Below are positions 26,024-34,253 of a DNA stretch of 64,000 bases, in pieces. Location of the stretch: contig NZ_NJIF01000009.1 in the NCBI RefSeq assembly GCF_002209555.1, forward strand, positions 62,001 to 126,000, read 5' to 3'. This DNA is from Achromobacter insolitus (GTDB lineage Bacteria > Pseudomonadota > Gammaproteobacteria > Burkholderiales > Burkholderiaceae_B). The position numbers were made by a program, and so were the translations under genes. Below the pieces are notes generated by a model. The model was not told the origin of the DNA. It ran no database searches and saw only the letters and a list, made by a program, of their open reading frames with translations. Numbering within the stretch: position 1 is the first letter of the stretch; each line of letters starts with the position of its first letter.

Positions 26024-27790
26024 CTATGCCGGCGCGCCCAGGTAGGCTTCGATGACTTTCGGATTCTCCTGGATGTGGTTCGGCAGCCCCGAGGCGATCT
26101 TCACGCCGTAGTCCAGCACGACGATGTGGTCGGAAATGGCCATGACCAGGTCCATGTGATGCTCGATCAGCAGAATGGTCAGGCCCATGTTCTTGAGCTT
26201 CACGATGAGTTCGGTCAGTTGCTCAGTTTCAGCCGGATTCAGGCCCGCGGCCGGCTCGTCCAGCAGCAGCAGGTCCGGCATCGCCGCGACCGCGCGGGCG
26301 ATTTCCAGGCGCCGCTGCAAGCCGTAGGGCAAGCTGTTGGCGGGCTCGTCCGCATAACGGTCCAGCTCGAAGAACTTGAGGATGGCATACGCCTGCTGGC
26401 GGATGCGCCGCTCTTCAGCCAGGCTCGCGGGCAGGCCCAGCAGATTGGAGAAGAAGCTGGATTTCTGCACGCGGTAGAAACCCACCATCACGTTCTCCAG
26501 GGCGCTCAGCCCGTCGAACAGCTTCAGGTTCTGGAACGTGCGGCCAATACCCGATGCGGCGATCTCATTGGGCGACAGGCCGACCATCTGACGGTTCTTG
26601 AACCGAATGCTGCCAGCGTCCGGCACCACCAGGCCCGACAACAGGTTCAGCGTGGTGGTCTTGCCGGCGCCATTGGGGCCGATCAACGACACCACGGCGC
26701 CTTGCTCCAGCGTGAACGACACCTTGTTGGTCGGCACGACGCCGCCGAACGCCTTGTACAGGTCCTTCACTTCCAGGAAGCTGGATGCCGCGCCGCCGCG
26801 GGAGGCCGGCGGCGCCGGAGTCCAGTCGGCATCGCCCGCCCGGGCCGCCAGCGCCTCGCGCTGGCCGCGCTTGGGCAGCACCTTCGCCAGCAGGCCGGCC
26901 AACCCTTCAGGCATGGCGTAGAGCGCGAACAGCAGGATGAGGCCGTAGGCAAAATGCTGAACTTCCGGCCAACGCGCCAGCATGGCGTCGATAACCGTCA
27001 ACACGACCGCGCCCAGGAAGGAGCCGCCCGGGGTGCGACCCCCGAACAGCACCAGCACCAGGAAGAACACCGACAGGTTGAAATTGACGAAGTCGGAGTT
27101 GATGTACTGGTTCTGCTGCGCCACCAGCCCGCCCGCAATGCCGCAGGTGATCGCGCTGATGGCGAAAGCCAGGATCTTGAAGCGGTACACGCTGATGCCC
27201 ACGCTCTCGGCCGCGATTTCGGAGGTGCGCACGGCGGCAAAGCCGCGTCCGAAACGTCCGTTCAGCAGCAGCGAGGTCATGGCGTGCAGCGCCAGGCCGA
27301 GCACCACGACCACCACTACCCACTGGCGGCTGTCCAGCGTGGCACCGCCGAACGTCAGGCCAGTAATGCCATAAAAACCTTCCTGCCCCTTGAACACGTC
27401 GGTCCATTCGGACACGATTTTCTCGATCAGAAGGCCGAAGGCGATGGTGACCATGGCCAGGCTGGGGCCCTTGACCTTCAGCGCGGGAATCGCGATCACC
27501 ACGCCAAAAATCGCGGACACGACCGCGGCGCAGGCAAGCGCCAACCAGGGGTCGACCTGATAATTCACGGTCAGGAGCGCCACCGTGTAGGCGCCCACGC
27601 CGAACAGGCCGGCATGGCCCAAGGACTTCTGTCCGGTCTGGCCGACCAGGATATTGAAGCCGGTGGCGGCAATGTAATAGACCCCGATGTTGAATAGGAT
27701 CAGCAGATAGAAGTCATTCAGGCCCGAGTAGGCATAACCGATGGCGAGCGCCGCAATGACCAGGGGGATGAGGATTTTGGAGAGCTTCAT
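26024..27790 (-). CDS. fused LivM permease - LivG ATP-binding protein
   Basis: A single 588-residue protein joins a LivM permease (about residues 1-325, including FNILVGQTGQKSLGHAGLFGVGAY) to a LivG ATPase (about 345-588) through a short Ala/Pro/Gly-rich linker. The ATPase part has Walker A GPNGAGKTTT, the GIGRTFQNLKLF segment and Walker B LLLLDEPAAGLNP. The open frame runs almost 200 codons further upstream across livH, but the LivM N-terminus MKLSKILIP and the ATGA overlap with livH fix the start at 27790. Fused Liv subunits of this kind occur in Burkholderiales. Confidence 0.93.
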   Translation of the reverse strand: MKLSKILIPLVIAALAIGYAYSGLNDFYLLILFNIGVYYIAATGFNILVGQTGQKSLGHAGLFGVGAYTVALLTVNYQVDPWLALACAAVVSAIFGVVIAIPALKVKGPSLAMVTIAFGLLIEKIVSEWTDVFKGQEGFYGITGLTFGGATLDSRQWVVVVVVLGLALHAMTSLLLNGRFGRGFAAVRTSEIAAESVGISVYRFKILAFAISAITCGIAGGLVAQQNQYINSDFVNFNLSVFFLVLVLFGGRTPGGSFLGAVVLTVIDAMLARWPEVQHFAYGLILLFALYAMPEGLAGLLAKVLPKRGQREALAARAGDADWTPAPPASRGGAASSFLEVKDLYKAFGGVVPTNKVSFTLEQGAVVSLIGPNGAGKTTTLNLLSGLVVPDAGSIRFKNRQMVGLSPNEIAASGIGRTFQNLKLFDGLSALENVMVGFYRVQKSSFFSNLLGLPASLAEERRIRQQAYAILKFFELDRYADEPANSLPYGLQRRLEIARAVAAMPDLLLLDEPAAGLNPAETEQLTELIVKLKNMGLTILLIEHHMDLVMAISDHIVVLDYGVKIASGLPNHIQENPKVIEAYLGAPA

Positions 27791-28701
27791 ACTTTCTCCG
27801 CATGCACGCGGCCGAGAATGCCAGCCGGGCGGAAATACAGCACCACGATGATCAGCGCAAACACCGCGATCTCGCGCAGGTTCGAATACCAGAGGCCGAT
27901 CAGCGACTCCAGCAGCCCGATCAGGAAGCCGCCGAAGATGCAACCGCGAGGATTCTCGAGGCCGCCCAGGATCGCGGCCGAGAAGGCCTTCAGCGACAGC
28001 AGCGTGCCCACGAAGACCGAAGCCGTCGCAATCGGCGCAACCATCACGCCCGCGATCGCGGCCAGCGCGGAACTGATTGCAAACACGGCGACCGCCACCG
28101 CATTGGCATTGATGCCCATCAGGCTGGCGGCGGTCTTGCTGAAAGCCACCGCCCGCACCGCCTTGCCCATCTTGGTCTTGTGCAAGGCCCAGTCGAACAC
28201 GATCATCAGCACCAGCGTGGTGCCGAACACCAGGATCTCCTGCGGGCGCACGCCGGTGCCCAGGACGGTGATAACGCCCTCGCCCAGGGGCGAAGCCACC
28301 GCAATGGGGGCCGGGCCCCAAATCAGCAACGCCAGGTTCTGGATGATGATGCCGAAGCCGATTGTGCTCATCACCCAAGACAGCCCCGCCTCGCCCACGA
28401 AGTGGCGGATGGCGGTGACGTAGAGCACGTAGCCCAGCAGGCTGAGTACCAGCATCGCGGCCAGCAGGGCGAACAGGAATGTCCCCCAGGTCACGTCTTC
28501 CGGATTCGGAAAGCCGATCAGCTTGCCCTGGCTGACCAGCAGAATGGCGCTGATGCCGATCAGGCCGGCCAGCGCAAGGAACGCGCCCTGTCCGAAGTTG
28601 AAGGTCTTGGTCGTGGTGTACGTGATGCTGAACCCGAACGCGACCAGGGCATAGACGCTGCCCATGGCCAGCCCGCTCAAGATGGCTTGTAGTATTTGCA
28701 T
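27787..28701 (-). CDS. livH: branched-chain-type ABC transporter permease LivH
   Basis: This 304-residue permease has about eight membrane helices and the LivH start LQAILSGLAMGSVYALVAFGFSITYTTTKTFNFGQGAFLALAG. The cytoplasmic EAA-like loop region includes MGINANAVAVAVFAISSALAAIAG. It pairs with the LivM half of the next gene, which its stop overlaps in ATGA. The 78-bp gap to the upstream livK gene contains a strong hairpin that probably adjusts expression relative to the binding protein. Confidence 0.94.
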   Translation of the reverse strand: MQILQAILSGLAMGSVYALVAFGFSITYTTTKTFNFGQGAFLALAGLIGISAILLVSQGKLIGFPNPEDVTWGTFLFALLAAMLVLSLLGYVLYVTAIRHFVGEAGLSWVMSTIGFGIIIQNLALLIWGPAPIAVASPLGEGVITVLGTGVRPQEILVFGTTLVLMIVFDWALHKTKMGKAVRAVAFSKTAASLMGINANAVAVAVFAISSALAAIAGVMVAPIATASVFVGTLLSLKAFSAAILGGLENPRGCIFGGFLIGLLESLIGLWYSNLREIAVFALIIVVLYFRPAGILGRVHAEKV

Positions 28702-28724
28702 GCTGGATGCCCCCCTATTGACGA

Positions 28725-28754
28725 CTCCCCGGGGCGCTTCCGCGCCCCGGGGAG
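28725..28754 (-). promoter_or_regulatory. intercistronic stem-loop between livK and livH
   Basis: A perfect 13-bp inverted repeat, CTCCCCGGGGCGC / GCGCCCCGGGGAG, has a four-base loop. It lies between the binding-protein gene and its permease gene. No U tract follows in the direction of transcription, so it is not a standard terminator. It more likely blocks 3' exonucleases and raises the level of the livK message over the permease genes, as known for other binding-protein operons. Confidence 0.7.
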
Positions 28755-28779
28755 AGATCCTTATCGTTGCCGCGCCGCC

Positions 28780-29982
28780 TTACAGCTTCAGGTCTTCCGG
28801 CTTGATGGCGCGGGTGTACTCGTCATCGACCGTCACCACCTTGCCGTCGATCCAGCGCACCAGCCGGAAGTCCTTCACGGACAGCGCTTCGTGGTTTTCC
28901 GCGGTGAACGGCTTTTCGTAGGTCTTGATGACGCCCTTGGCCTGCGCCAGGTTCTGCAGCGCCGCCTGCACCGCCTCGCCTTCGGCCGATTTAGCCTGCT
29001 CCATGGCCGCGGCAATGAGCTTGACGGAGTCATAAGCCTGCGCGGCCATAACGTAGGTCGGGACCCGGCCATCGCGCTTCATCAGCGTGTCGTACAGCGC
29101 CTTGGATTCCGGCGAGGAGTCTTCCGTGATCGACGCCGTGAAGATCATCTTGCTGGCCAGCTCGGGACCGGCGATGCGCAGGAACGGCGAACTCAGGTTG
29201 GCCCAGGAGGCCAGCGTGGTCGGGAAGTAGTTGATCTTTTCCAGGCTGCGCATGACGTGCGCATTGGAATCCGCCAAGGCGTAGACGATCAGCGTATCGG
29301 CGCCCGAGCTCTTGATCTTGTTCAACTGCGACGACATGTCCGTGTCCTTGGGACCGAACTTCTCGTTGGCCACGGGCGTGATCTTGTGCAGGGCCAGGAT
29401 CTCGACCGCATCCTTGGCGCCTTGCTGGCCGTAGCCCGTGGTGTCGGCGATGATGGCGACCTTGCCGGTCTTGCTGGCGCGGGCGGCGTAGGCCGCCAGG
29501 AGCGCGATCTGGTCGCGGTCGCGCATGGACACGCGGAACACGTAGTTGGCCGGCGACTTGGCGTAGCGGCCGGTGATGTCGGTCGCGGTGGCCACCGGCG
29601 AAATCGTCGGAATCTTCTTCTGCTGCACCAGATGCAGCCAGGCCAGCATGTTGCCGGAGTTGACGCCGCCCAGCATGGCGTTGACCTTGACGTTGTCGAC
29701 CAGCTCGTTCGTATTCTGGATGGCCTTCGGAGGCGCGCCCACGTCATCGCGCTCGACGATGACGACCTTCTTGCCCAGCACGCCGCCGGCCGCGTTCAGT
29801 TCGTCGGCCGCCTGGCGCGCGCCCGCCAGCGCGGAAATGCCGAAATCCGCCGAACCGGTGGCCGACATATCACTGTTGAAGCCGATCTTGATATCGTCGG
29901 CCAAGGCGGCGCCGCTGGCGCCTGCAAGCGCCGCCGCCAGCAGCAGGGATTTCATCGTCTTGGGGAAATGCTTGAGGTACAT
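28780..29982 (-). CDS. livK: branched-chain-type ABC transporter substrate-binding protein
   Basis: This 400-residue periplasmic binding protein (type I fold) has a signal peptide (LLLAAALAGASGAALA) and mature start DDIKIGFNSDMSATGSADFG. Typical parts are GVLGKKVVIVERDD and LGGVNSGNMLAWLHLVQQKKIPTISPVATATD. GGAGACAAG precedes the ATG at 29982, so the longer frame is not used. It precedes livH-livMG-livF in the same operon. A very similar second copy lies at 34254-35450. The family binds diverse carboxylates as well as amino acids. Confidence 0.93.
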   Translation of the reverse strand: MYLKHFPKTMKSLLLAAALAGASGAALADDIKIGFNSDMSATGSADFGISALAGARQAADELNAAGGVLGKKVVIVERDDVGAPPKAIQNTNELVDNVKVNAMLGGVNSGNMLAWLHLVQQKKIPTISPVATATDITGRYAKSPANYVFRVSMRDRDQIALLAAYAARASKTGKVAIIADTTGYGQQGAKDAVEILALHKITPVANEKFGPKDTDMSSQLNKIKSSGADTLIVYALADSNAHVMRSLEKINYFPTTLASWANLSSPFLRIAGPELASKMIFTASITEDSSPESKALYDTLMKRDGRVPTYVMAAQAYDSVKLIAAAMEQAKSAEGEAVQAALQNLAQAKGVIKTYEKPFTAENHEALSVKDFRLVRWIDGKVVTVDDEYTRAIKPEDLKL

Positions 29983-30025
29983 CTTGTCTCCTTCTGGATC
30001 ACTCTGGTGACCGCTGATTGGCAAT

Positions 30026-31657
30026 TCAGGATTGTTTGATGAGGTCGGCGGCCTTGTTGCCGATCATCATGGTGGCCGCGCAGATGTTGGCCGAAGGCAT
30101 GGCCGGCATCACCGAGGAATCGATGACGCGCAGGTTGCCAACGCCGTGCACCCGCAGCTGTGGATCGACCACCGCGTACTTGTCATCGGCCTGTCCCATG
30201 CGGGCCGTGCCGTTGACGTGATAGGACGACACGCCATAGCGGCGCGCGAAATCCAGCAGTTCGGAATCGGATTCGCACATCGGGCCGGGCAGCACCTCGC
30301 TTTCGAAGTACGGCGACAGGGCCTGCGAACGCAGCAGCTGGCGCGCCAGCCGGATGCCCCGCACCAGCGTCATCTGGTCGCGCTCGTTCTCCAGGTAGTT
30401 GGCCAGGATCACGGGATCCTGCAGCGGGTCCGCCGAGCGGATGCGCACCTGCCCACGGCTTTCCGGCCGGTGCTGCCAGACGCCCGCCGTCATGCCGGGG
30501 AAGTCGTCCAGCATGCCCACATAGCCTTCCTTGTAGCTGGCGGGCGTGAAAACGCCTTGCAGGTCGGGCAGCGCCAAGTCTGGCGTGGACTTCCAGAAGT
30601 AGTGCAGCAGCGACGGGCTCAACGCCATGATGCTGGGACGCTTCATCAGCCAGCGGCTGATCTGGCCGGCCAGGCTCAGCCCCTTGACCAGCTGGTTCAT
30701 GGTCTGGCTGTTCTTCACGCGCGCAACGACGCGCACCGAATAATGGTCGCTCAGGTTCTCGCCCACGCCGGGCAGGTCGCAGACCACGTCGATGTTGTGC
30801 TGGCGCAGCAGCTCTGCCGGCCCCAGGCCGGATAGCTGCAGCAGTTTCGGCGTGTTGATCGCGCCGCAGGACACGATCACCTCGCGGCGCGCGCGCACCG
30901 CGCGGACTTGCGAAGGATGCGCCGGATGGCAGTAGGCGACGCCCGCCGCCTTGCCGCCGTCGAACAGAATGCGCGTTGCCTGCGCGTAGGTCCGCACTTC
31001 CAGGTTTTTTCGGCCCATGGCGGGCTTGAGGAAGCATTTGGCCGTGCTCATGCGCCAGCCGCGGTCGATAGTGCGCTGGAAGTAACCCACACCGGCCTGT
31101 TCCGCGCCGTTGTAGTCGGGATTGCGGGGAATGCCCTGCTCCACCGCACCGGCAATGAAGGCCTCGCACAGCGGATGGATCCAGTCTATGTCCGTAACCG
31201 GCAGCTCGCCCTTGCGGCCGCGGTAGCGGTCCTCGCCGCCCACGCGCCGTTCCATGGACTTGAAGTACGGCAGCACCTCGTCATAGGACCAGCCGGTGTT
31301 GCCCAGCGCCGCCCAATGATCGAAATCCGCCGCCTGGCCGCGGTTGTAGACCAGGCCGTTGATGGAAGTCGAACCGCCCAGGGTGCGCCCCTGCGGAATC
31401 GGCACTCGCCGCCCGTTGGTCTGCGCCGTGCCTTCGCTGCTGAACTGCCAGGCGTACTTCTTATTGAACACCGCCTTGATGAAGCCGGCGGGAATGTGCA
31501 GATAGGGACTGCGGTCAGGCGGACCGGCCTCCAGCACACAAACGGTGGAACCGTCCGCGCTCAGGCGGTTGGCCAGGATGGAACCGGCCGCGCCGGACCC
31601 CACGATCACATAATCGAACTGATCCGCATCGCGGAGGGAGGGCTGTGCTTGGCTCAT
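30026..31657 (-). CDS. GMC-family flavin-dependent alcohol dehydrogenase
   Basis: This 543-residue glucose-methanol-choline oxidoreductase is of the choline/alcohol dehydrogenase type. The FAD-binding start is DYVIVGSGAAGSILANRL ... VCVLEAG. GMC signature 1 is near GRTLGGSTSINGLVYNRG, and the catalytic His/Asn region is SYHVNGTARMG ... VIDSSVMPAMPSANICAATMMIG. It would oxidise a primary alcohol to an aldehyde and pass electrons to a quinone. It lies between the aldehyde dehydrogenase gene (17 bp upstream) and livK, so the two oxidations are encoded together with uptake. Confidence 0.92.
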   Translation of the reverse strand: MSQAQPSLRDADQFDYVIVGSGAAGSILANRLSADGSTVCVLEAGPPDRSPYLHIPAGFIKAVFNKKYAWQFSSEGTAQTNGRRVPIPQGRTLGGSTSINGLVYNRGQAADFDHWAALGNTGWSYDEVLPYFKSMERRVGGEDRYRGRKGELPVTDIDWIHPLCEAFIAGAVEQGIPRNPDYNGAEQAGVGYFQRTIDRGWRMSTAKCFLKPAMGRKNLEVRTYAQATRILFDGGKAAGVAYCHPAHPSQVRAVRARREVIVSCGAINTPKLLQLSGLGPAELLRQHNIDVVCDLPGVGENLSDHYSVRVVARVKNSQTMNQLVKGLSLAGQISRWLMKRPSIMALSPSLLHYFWKSTPDLALPDLQGVFTPASYKEGYVGMLDDFPGMTAGVWQHRPESRGQVRIRSADPLQDPVILANYLENERDQMTLVRGIRLARQLLRSQALSPYFESEVLPGPMCESDSELLDFARRYGVSSYHVNGTARMGQADDKYAVVDPQLRVHGVGNLRVIDSSVMPAMPSANICAATMMIGNKAADLIKQS

Positions 31658-31674
31658 GTCTGGATCCGCGGGCG

Positions 31675-33144
31675 TCAGGGAATCGCGTTGAACGACTTGC
31701 CGGCAAGGCAGACGTACTTGATTTCCAGGAACTCTTCGATGCCGTACTTGGAGCCTTCGCGGCCCACGCCCGACTCCTTGATGCCGCCAAACGGGCCCAC
31801 CTCGTTGGACACGGCGCCGGTGTTCACACCGACGATGCCGTACTCCAGCCCCTCCATCATGCGCCAGACCCGTTCCAGGTTGGCGGTATAGAAATAGGCT
31901 GCCAGGCCCGAGGCGCTGTCGTTGGCGCGCGCCAGCACGGCCGCTTCGGATTCGAAGGTGCTGATGCCCACCACCGGCCCGAAGATTTCTTCGCGCGCAA
32001 GTTCCATGGCATCCGTAATACCCGCGAGCAACGTCGGCTCGTACAGCAGGGTACCGGGCTCGCGCAGCTTGCCGCCTGCCAGCAGACGCGCGCCGCGCGC
32101 GGTGGCGTCGTCCACCAGGCGGGTCACCTTGTCCACGGCGCGCCGGTCGATCAGCGGTCCCTGCGTGACGCCGTCTTCCAGGCCTCCGCCCACCTTCATG
32201 CGGCGTATCTCCGCCAACAATTTTTCATTGAAGGCATCGGCGACGCTGGCATGCACGTAGACGCGGTTGGCGCAGACGCAGGTCTGGCCGGCATTGCGGA
32301 ACTTGGACAGCACCAGACCCTGCACGGCTTCGTCCAGGTCGGCATCTTCGAACACGATGAAGGGAGCGTTGCCGCCCAGCTCCAGCGACAGCTTCTTGAT
32401 GTTGGATGCGCTTTGCTGCATCAGCAGCCGGCCCGTCTGCGTGGAGCCGGTAAAGGTCAGCTTGCGCACCGTGGGGTTCTGCGTCAGTTCCGTGCCGATG
32501 GGCGCGGGGTCGCCGATGACCACGTTGAGCACGCCCGGCGGGATGCCGGCCTGCTCGCCCAGCCAGGCCAGCGCCAGCGCCGTAAAGGGGGTCAGCTCGG
32601 ATGGCTTGAGCACCACGGTGCAGCCGGCGGCCAATGCGGGGCTGACCTTGCGGGTCACCAATGCCGAGGGAAAGTTCCAGGCGATGATCGCCGCGCACAC
32701 GCCCACGGGCTGGCGGATGGCCAGCATGCGCTGATCGCCGCGGGTGTGGGGCAGCACATCGCCGTAGACGCGCTTGGCCTCTTCGGCAAACCATTCCACG
32801 AAGGAAAGCGCGTAGTTGAGTTCGCCCCTGGCCTCGGCCAGCGGTTTGCCCTGCTCCAGCGTCAGCAGCAGGGCCAGGTCGTCGGCGTTCGCCTCGATGA
32901 GCGCATGCCATTTGCGCAGGATGGCGCCGCGCTCTTTGCCTGTCCTGGCCCGCCAGGCCGGCAGGGCGTCATCGGCTGCCGCGATGGCACGGGCGGTCTC
33001 GGCCTGCCCCAGGTTGGGCACCGTGCCCAGCACGCTGGCGTCGAAGGGATTGCGCACCGTGATGGTGGCGCCATTGTCGGCGTCGCACCAGGCGCCGCCG
33101 ATGTAGGCCTGCTGCCGCAGCAGCTGGCTATTCTGCAGATTCAT
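31675..33144 (-). CDS. succinate-semialdehyde-type NAD(P)+ aldehyde dehydrogenase
   Basis: This 489-residue aldehyde dehydrogenase is close to the GabD group. It has the Rossmann segment AIIAWNFPSALVTRKVSPALAAGCTVVLKPSELTP, the catalytic Glu in LELGGNAPFIVFEDADLDEA and the catalytic Cys in FRNAGQTCVCANRVYV, where the second Cys two residues on is typical of succinate-semialdehyde dehydrogenases. GabD-type enzymes accept aldehydes that carry a distal carboxylate. The frame extends 46 codons upstream without family similarity, so I start at MNLQNSQLLRQQAYIGG. It is the first gene of the catabolic operon and is divergent from a LysR gene. Confidence 0.92.
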   Translation of the reverse strand: MNLQNSQLLRQQAYIGGAWCDADNGATITVRNPFDASVLGTVPNLGQAETARAIAAADDALPAWRARTGKERGAILRKWHALIEANADDLALLLTLEQGKPLAEARGELNYALSFVEWFAEEAKRVYGDVLPHTRGDQRMLAIRQPVGVCAAIIAWNFPSALVTRKVSPALAAGCTVVLKPSELTPFTALALAWLGEQAGIPPGVLNVVIGDPAPIGTELTQNPTVRKLTFTGSTQTGRLLMQQSASNIKKLSLELGGNAPFIVFEDADLDEAVQGLVLSKFRNAGQTCVCANRVYVHASVADAFNEKLLAEIRRMKVGGGLEDGVTQGPLIDRRAVDKVTRLVDDATARGARLLAGGKLREPGTLLYEPTLLAGITDAMELAREEIFGPVVGISTFESEAAVLARANDSASGLAAYFYTANLERVWRMMEGLEYGIVGVNTGAVSNEVGPFGGIKESGVGREGSKYGIEEFLEIKYVCLAGKSFNAIP

Positions 33145-33299
33145 TTGTCTCGCGCTCCATCCGTCATGCTCCGCACGGTCCGCGCTTGGGGCCGGGCGAA
33201 ATTTTTGGGGGAGGATAGCCCTGGCGGCGGCCTCCGCAACAGCAGTGATTAGCGATGCCGCCATCGCCATCCGCGATGACAAAACCCGGCATGGCTACA

Positions 33300-34226
33300 A
33301 TGGACCGTCTCGTCCGCCTTTCCGCCCGCCTTGCCATGCGTCTCGATCCCACCTCCCTCAAGCTCTTCATCAGCGTGGTCGAGCAAGGCACCATCGCCGC
33401 GGCGGCCGAACACGAACACATCGCCGCGGCGGCCATCAGCAAGCGGATCAGCGAGCTGGAAGAGAACCTCAAGATCCGGCTGCTCATCCGCACCAACAAA
33501 GGCATCCGCCCGACCCCGGCGGGCATCGCGCTGTCCACCATGGCGCGGCGCGCCCTGCATGAGCTGGACGAAATCTCCGTGCACATGCGGGATTACTCGC
33601 GCGGCCTGCGCGGCTTCATCCGAGTGCATGCGAATATTTCCGCGATCACCCAGTTCCTGCCCCAGGACATCAAGCTCTTCCTGAACGACTATCCCAACGT
33701 ACAGGTCGACCTGGAAGAGAAAATCACCTCCACGATCATCAAGTCGGTCGCCGAAAACGCGGCCGACGTGGGCATCTTCTCCGGCACCGCGCCAGACCAC
33801 GACGTGGAGATCCATCCCTACCGCGAAGACACGCTGGCGCTGGTGGTGCCCGCCGACCATCCCTTGCAGGACAAACCGGGATTCCGCTTCGCCGATGCGC
33901 TGGAACACGACTTTGTGGGCCTGCATCGCGGCAGCGCAATCAACCGCATCCTGTCCAACGCGGCCAGCGACGAAAAGCGCAATATCCAGCTCAAGGTGCA
34001 GGTCACCGGCTTCGACGCGCTGTGCTTCATGGTGAACTCGGGGCTGGGCATCGGCGTGCTGCCCCTGGACATCGCCCGCCGCTACTCGGTCATGTTCGAC
34101 ATCCGCATCATTCCGCTGACCGAGCCGTGGGCACGGCGCCAGATCCAGATCTGCGTGCGCTCCTTCGACGCCCTGCCCACCGCCGCCAAGCTCTTCGTCA
34201 ACCACCTGAGCAAGCGCCAGCCCTGA
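33300..34226 (+). CDS. LysR-family transcriptional regulator
   Basis: This LysR regulator has an N-terminal helix-turn-helix in LDPTSLKLFISVVEQGTIAAAAEHEHIAAAAISKRISELE and an effector-binding domain with VRVHANISAITQF-like and VNSGLGIGVLPLDIARRY segments. The start is uncertain: ATGs at 33255, 33276, 33291, 33300 and 33336 are in frame and none has a clear ribosome-binding site. The family N-terminus fits 33336 best, while 33300 gives 308 residues. It is divergent from the aldehyde dehydrogenase operon, the usual place of its regulator, and converges on the orphan livK-like gene. Confidence 0.9.
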   Translation: MDRLVRLSARLAMRLDPTSLKLFISVVEQGTIAAAAEHEHIAAAAISKRISELEENLKIRLLIRTNKGIRPTPAGIALSTMARRALHELDEISVHMRDYSRGLRGFIRVHANISAITQFLPQDIKLFLNDYPNVQVDLEEKITSTIIKSVAENAADVGIFSGTAPDHDVEIHPYREDTLALVVPADHPLQDKPGFRFADALEHDFVGLHRGSAINRILSNAASDEKRNIQLKVQVTGFDALCFMVNSGLGIGVLPLDIARRYSVMFDIRIIPLTEPWARRQIQICVRSFDALPTAAKLFVNHLSKRQP

Positions 34227-34253
34227 ACCCGGGAGCCGGCGCTGGCGCCCGCC

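Noticed and set aside
26075..27697. Open frame antisense to the LivMG fusion
   Set aside because: No domain, low-complexity His/Gln-rich composition, lies opposite a certain gene.
27791..28378. N-terminal extension of LivMG to nearly 780 residues
   Set aside because: The added part overlaps livH and has no family similarity, while the ATGA junction and the LivM N-terminus support 27790.
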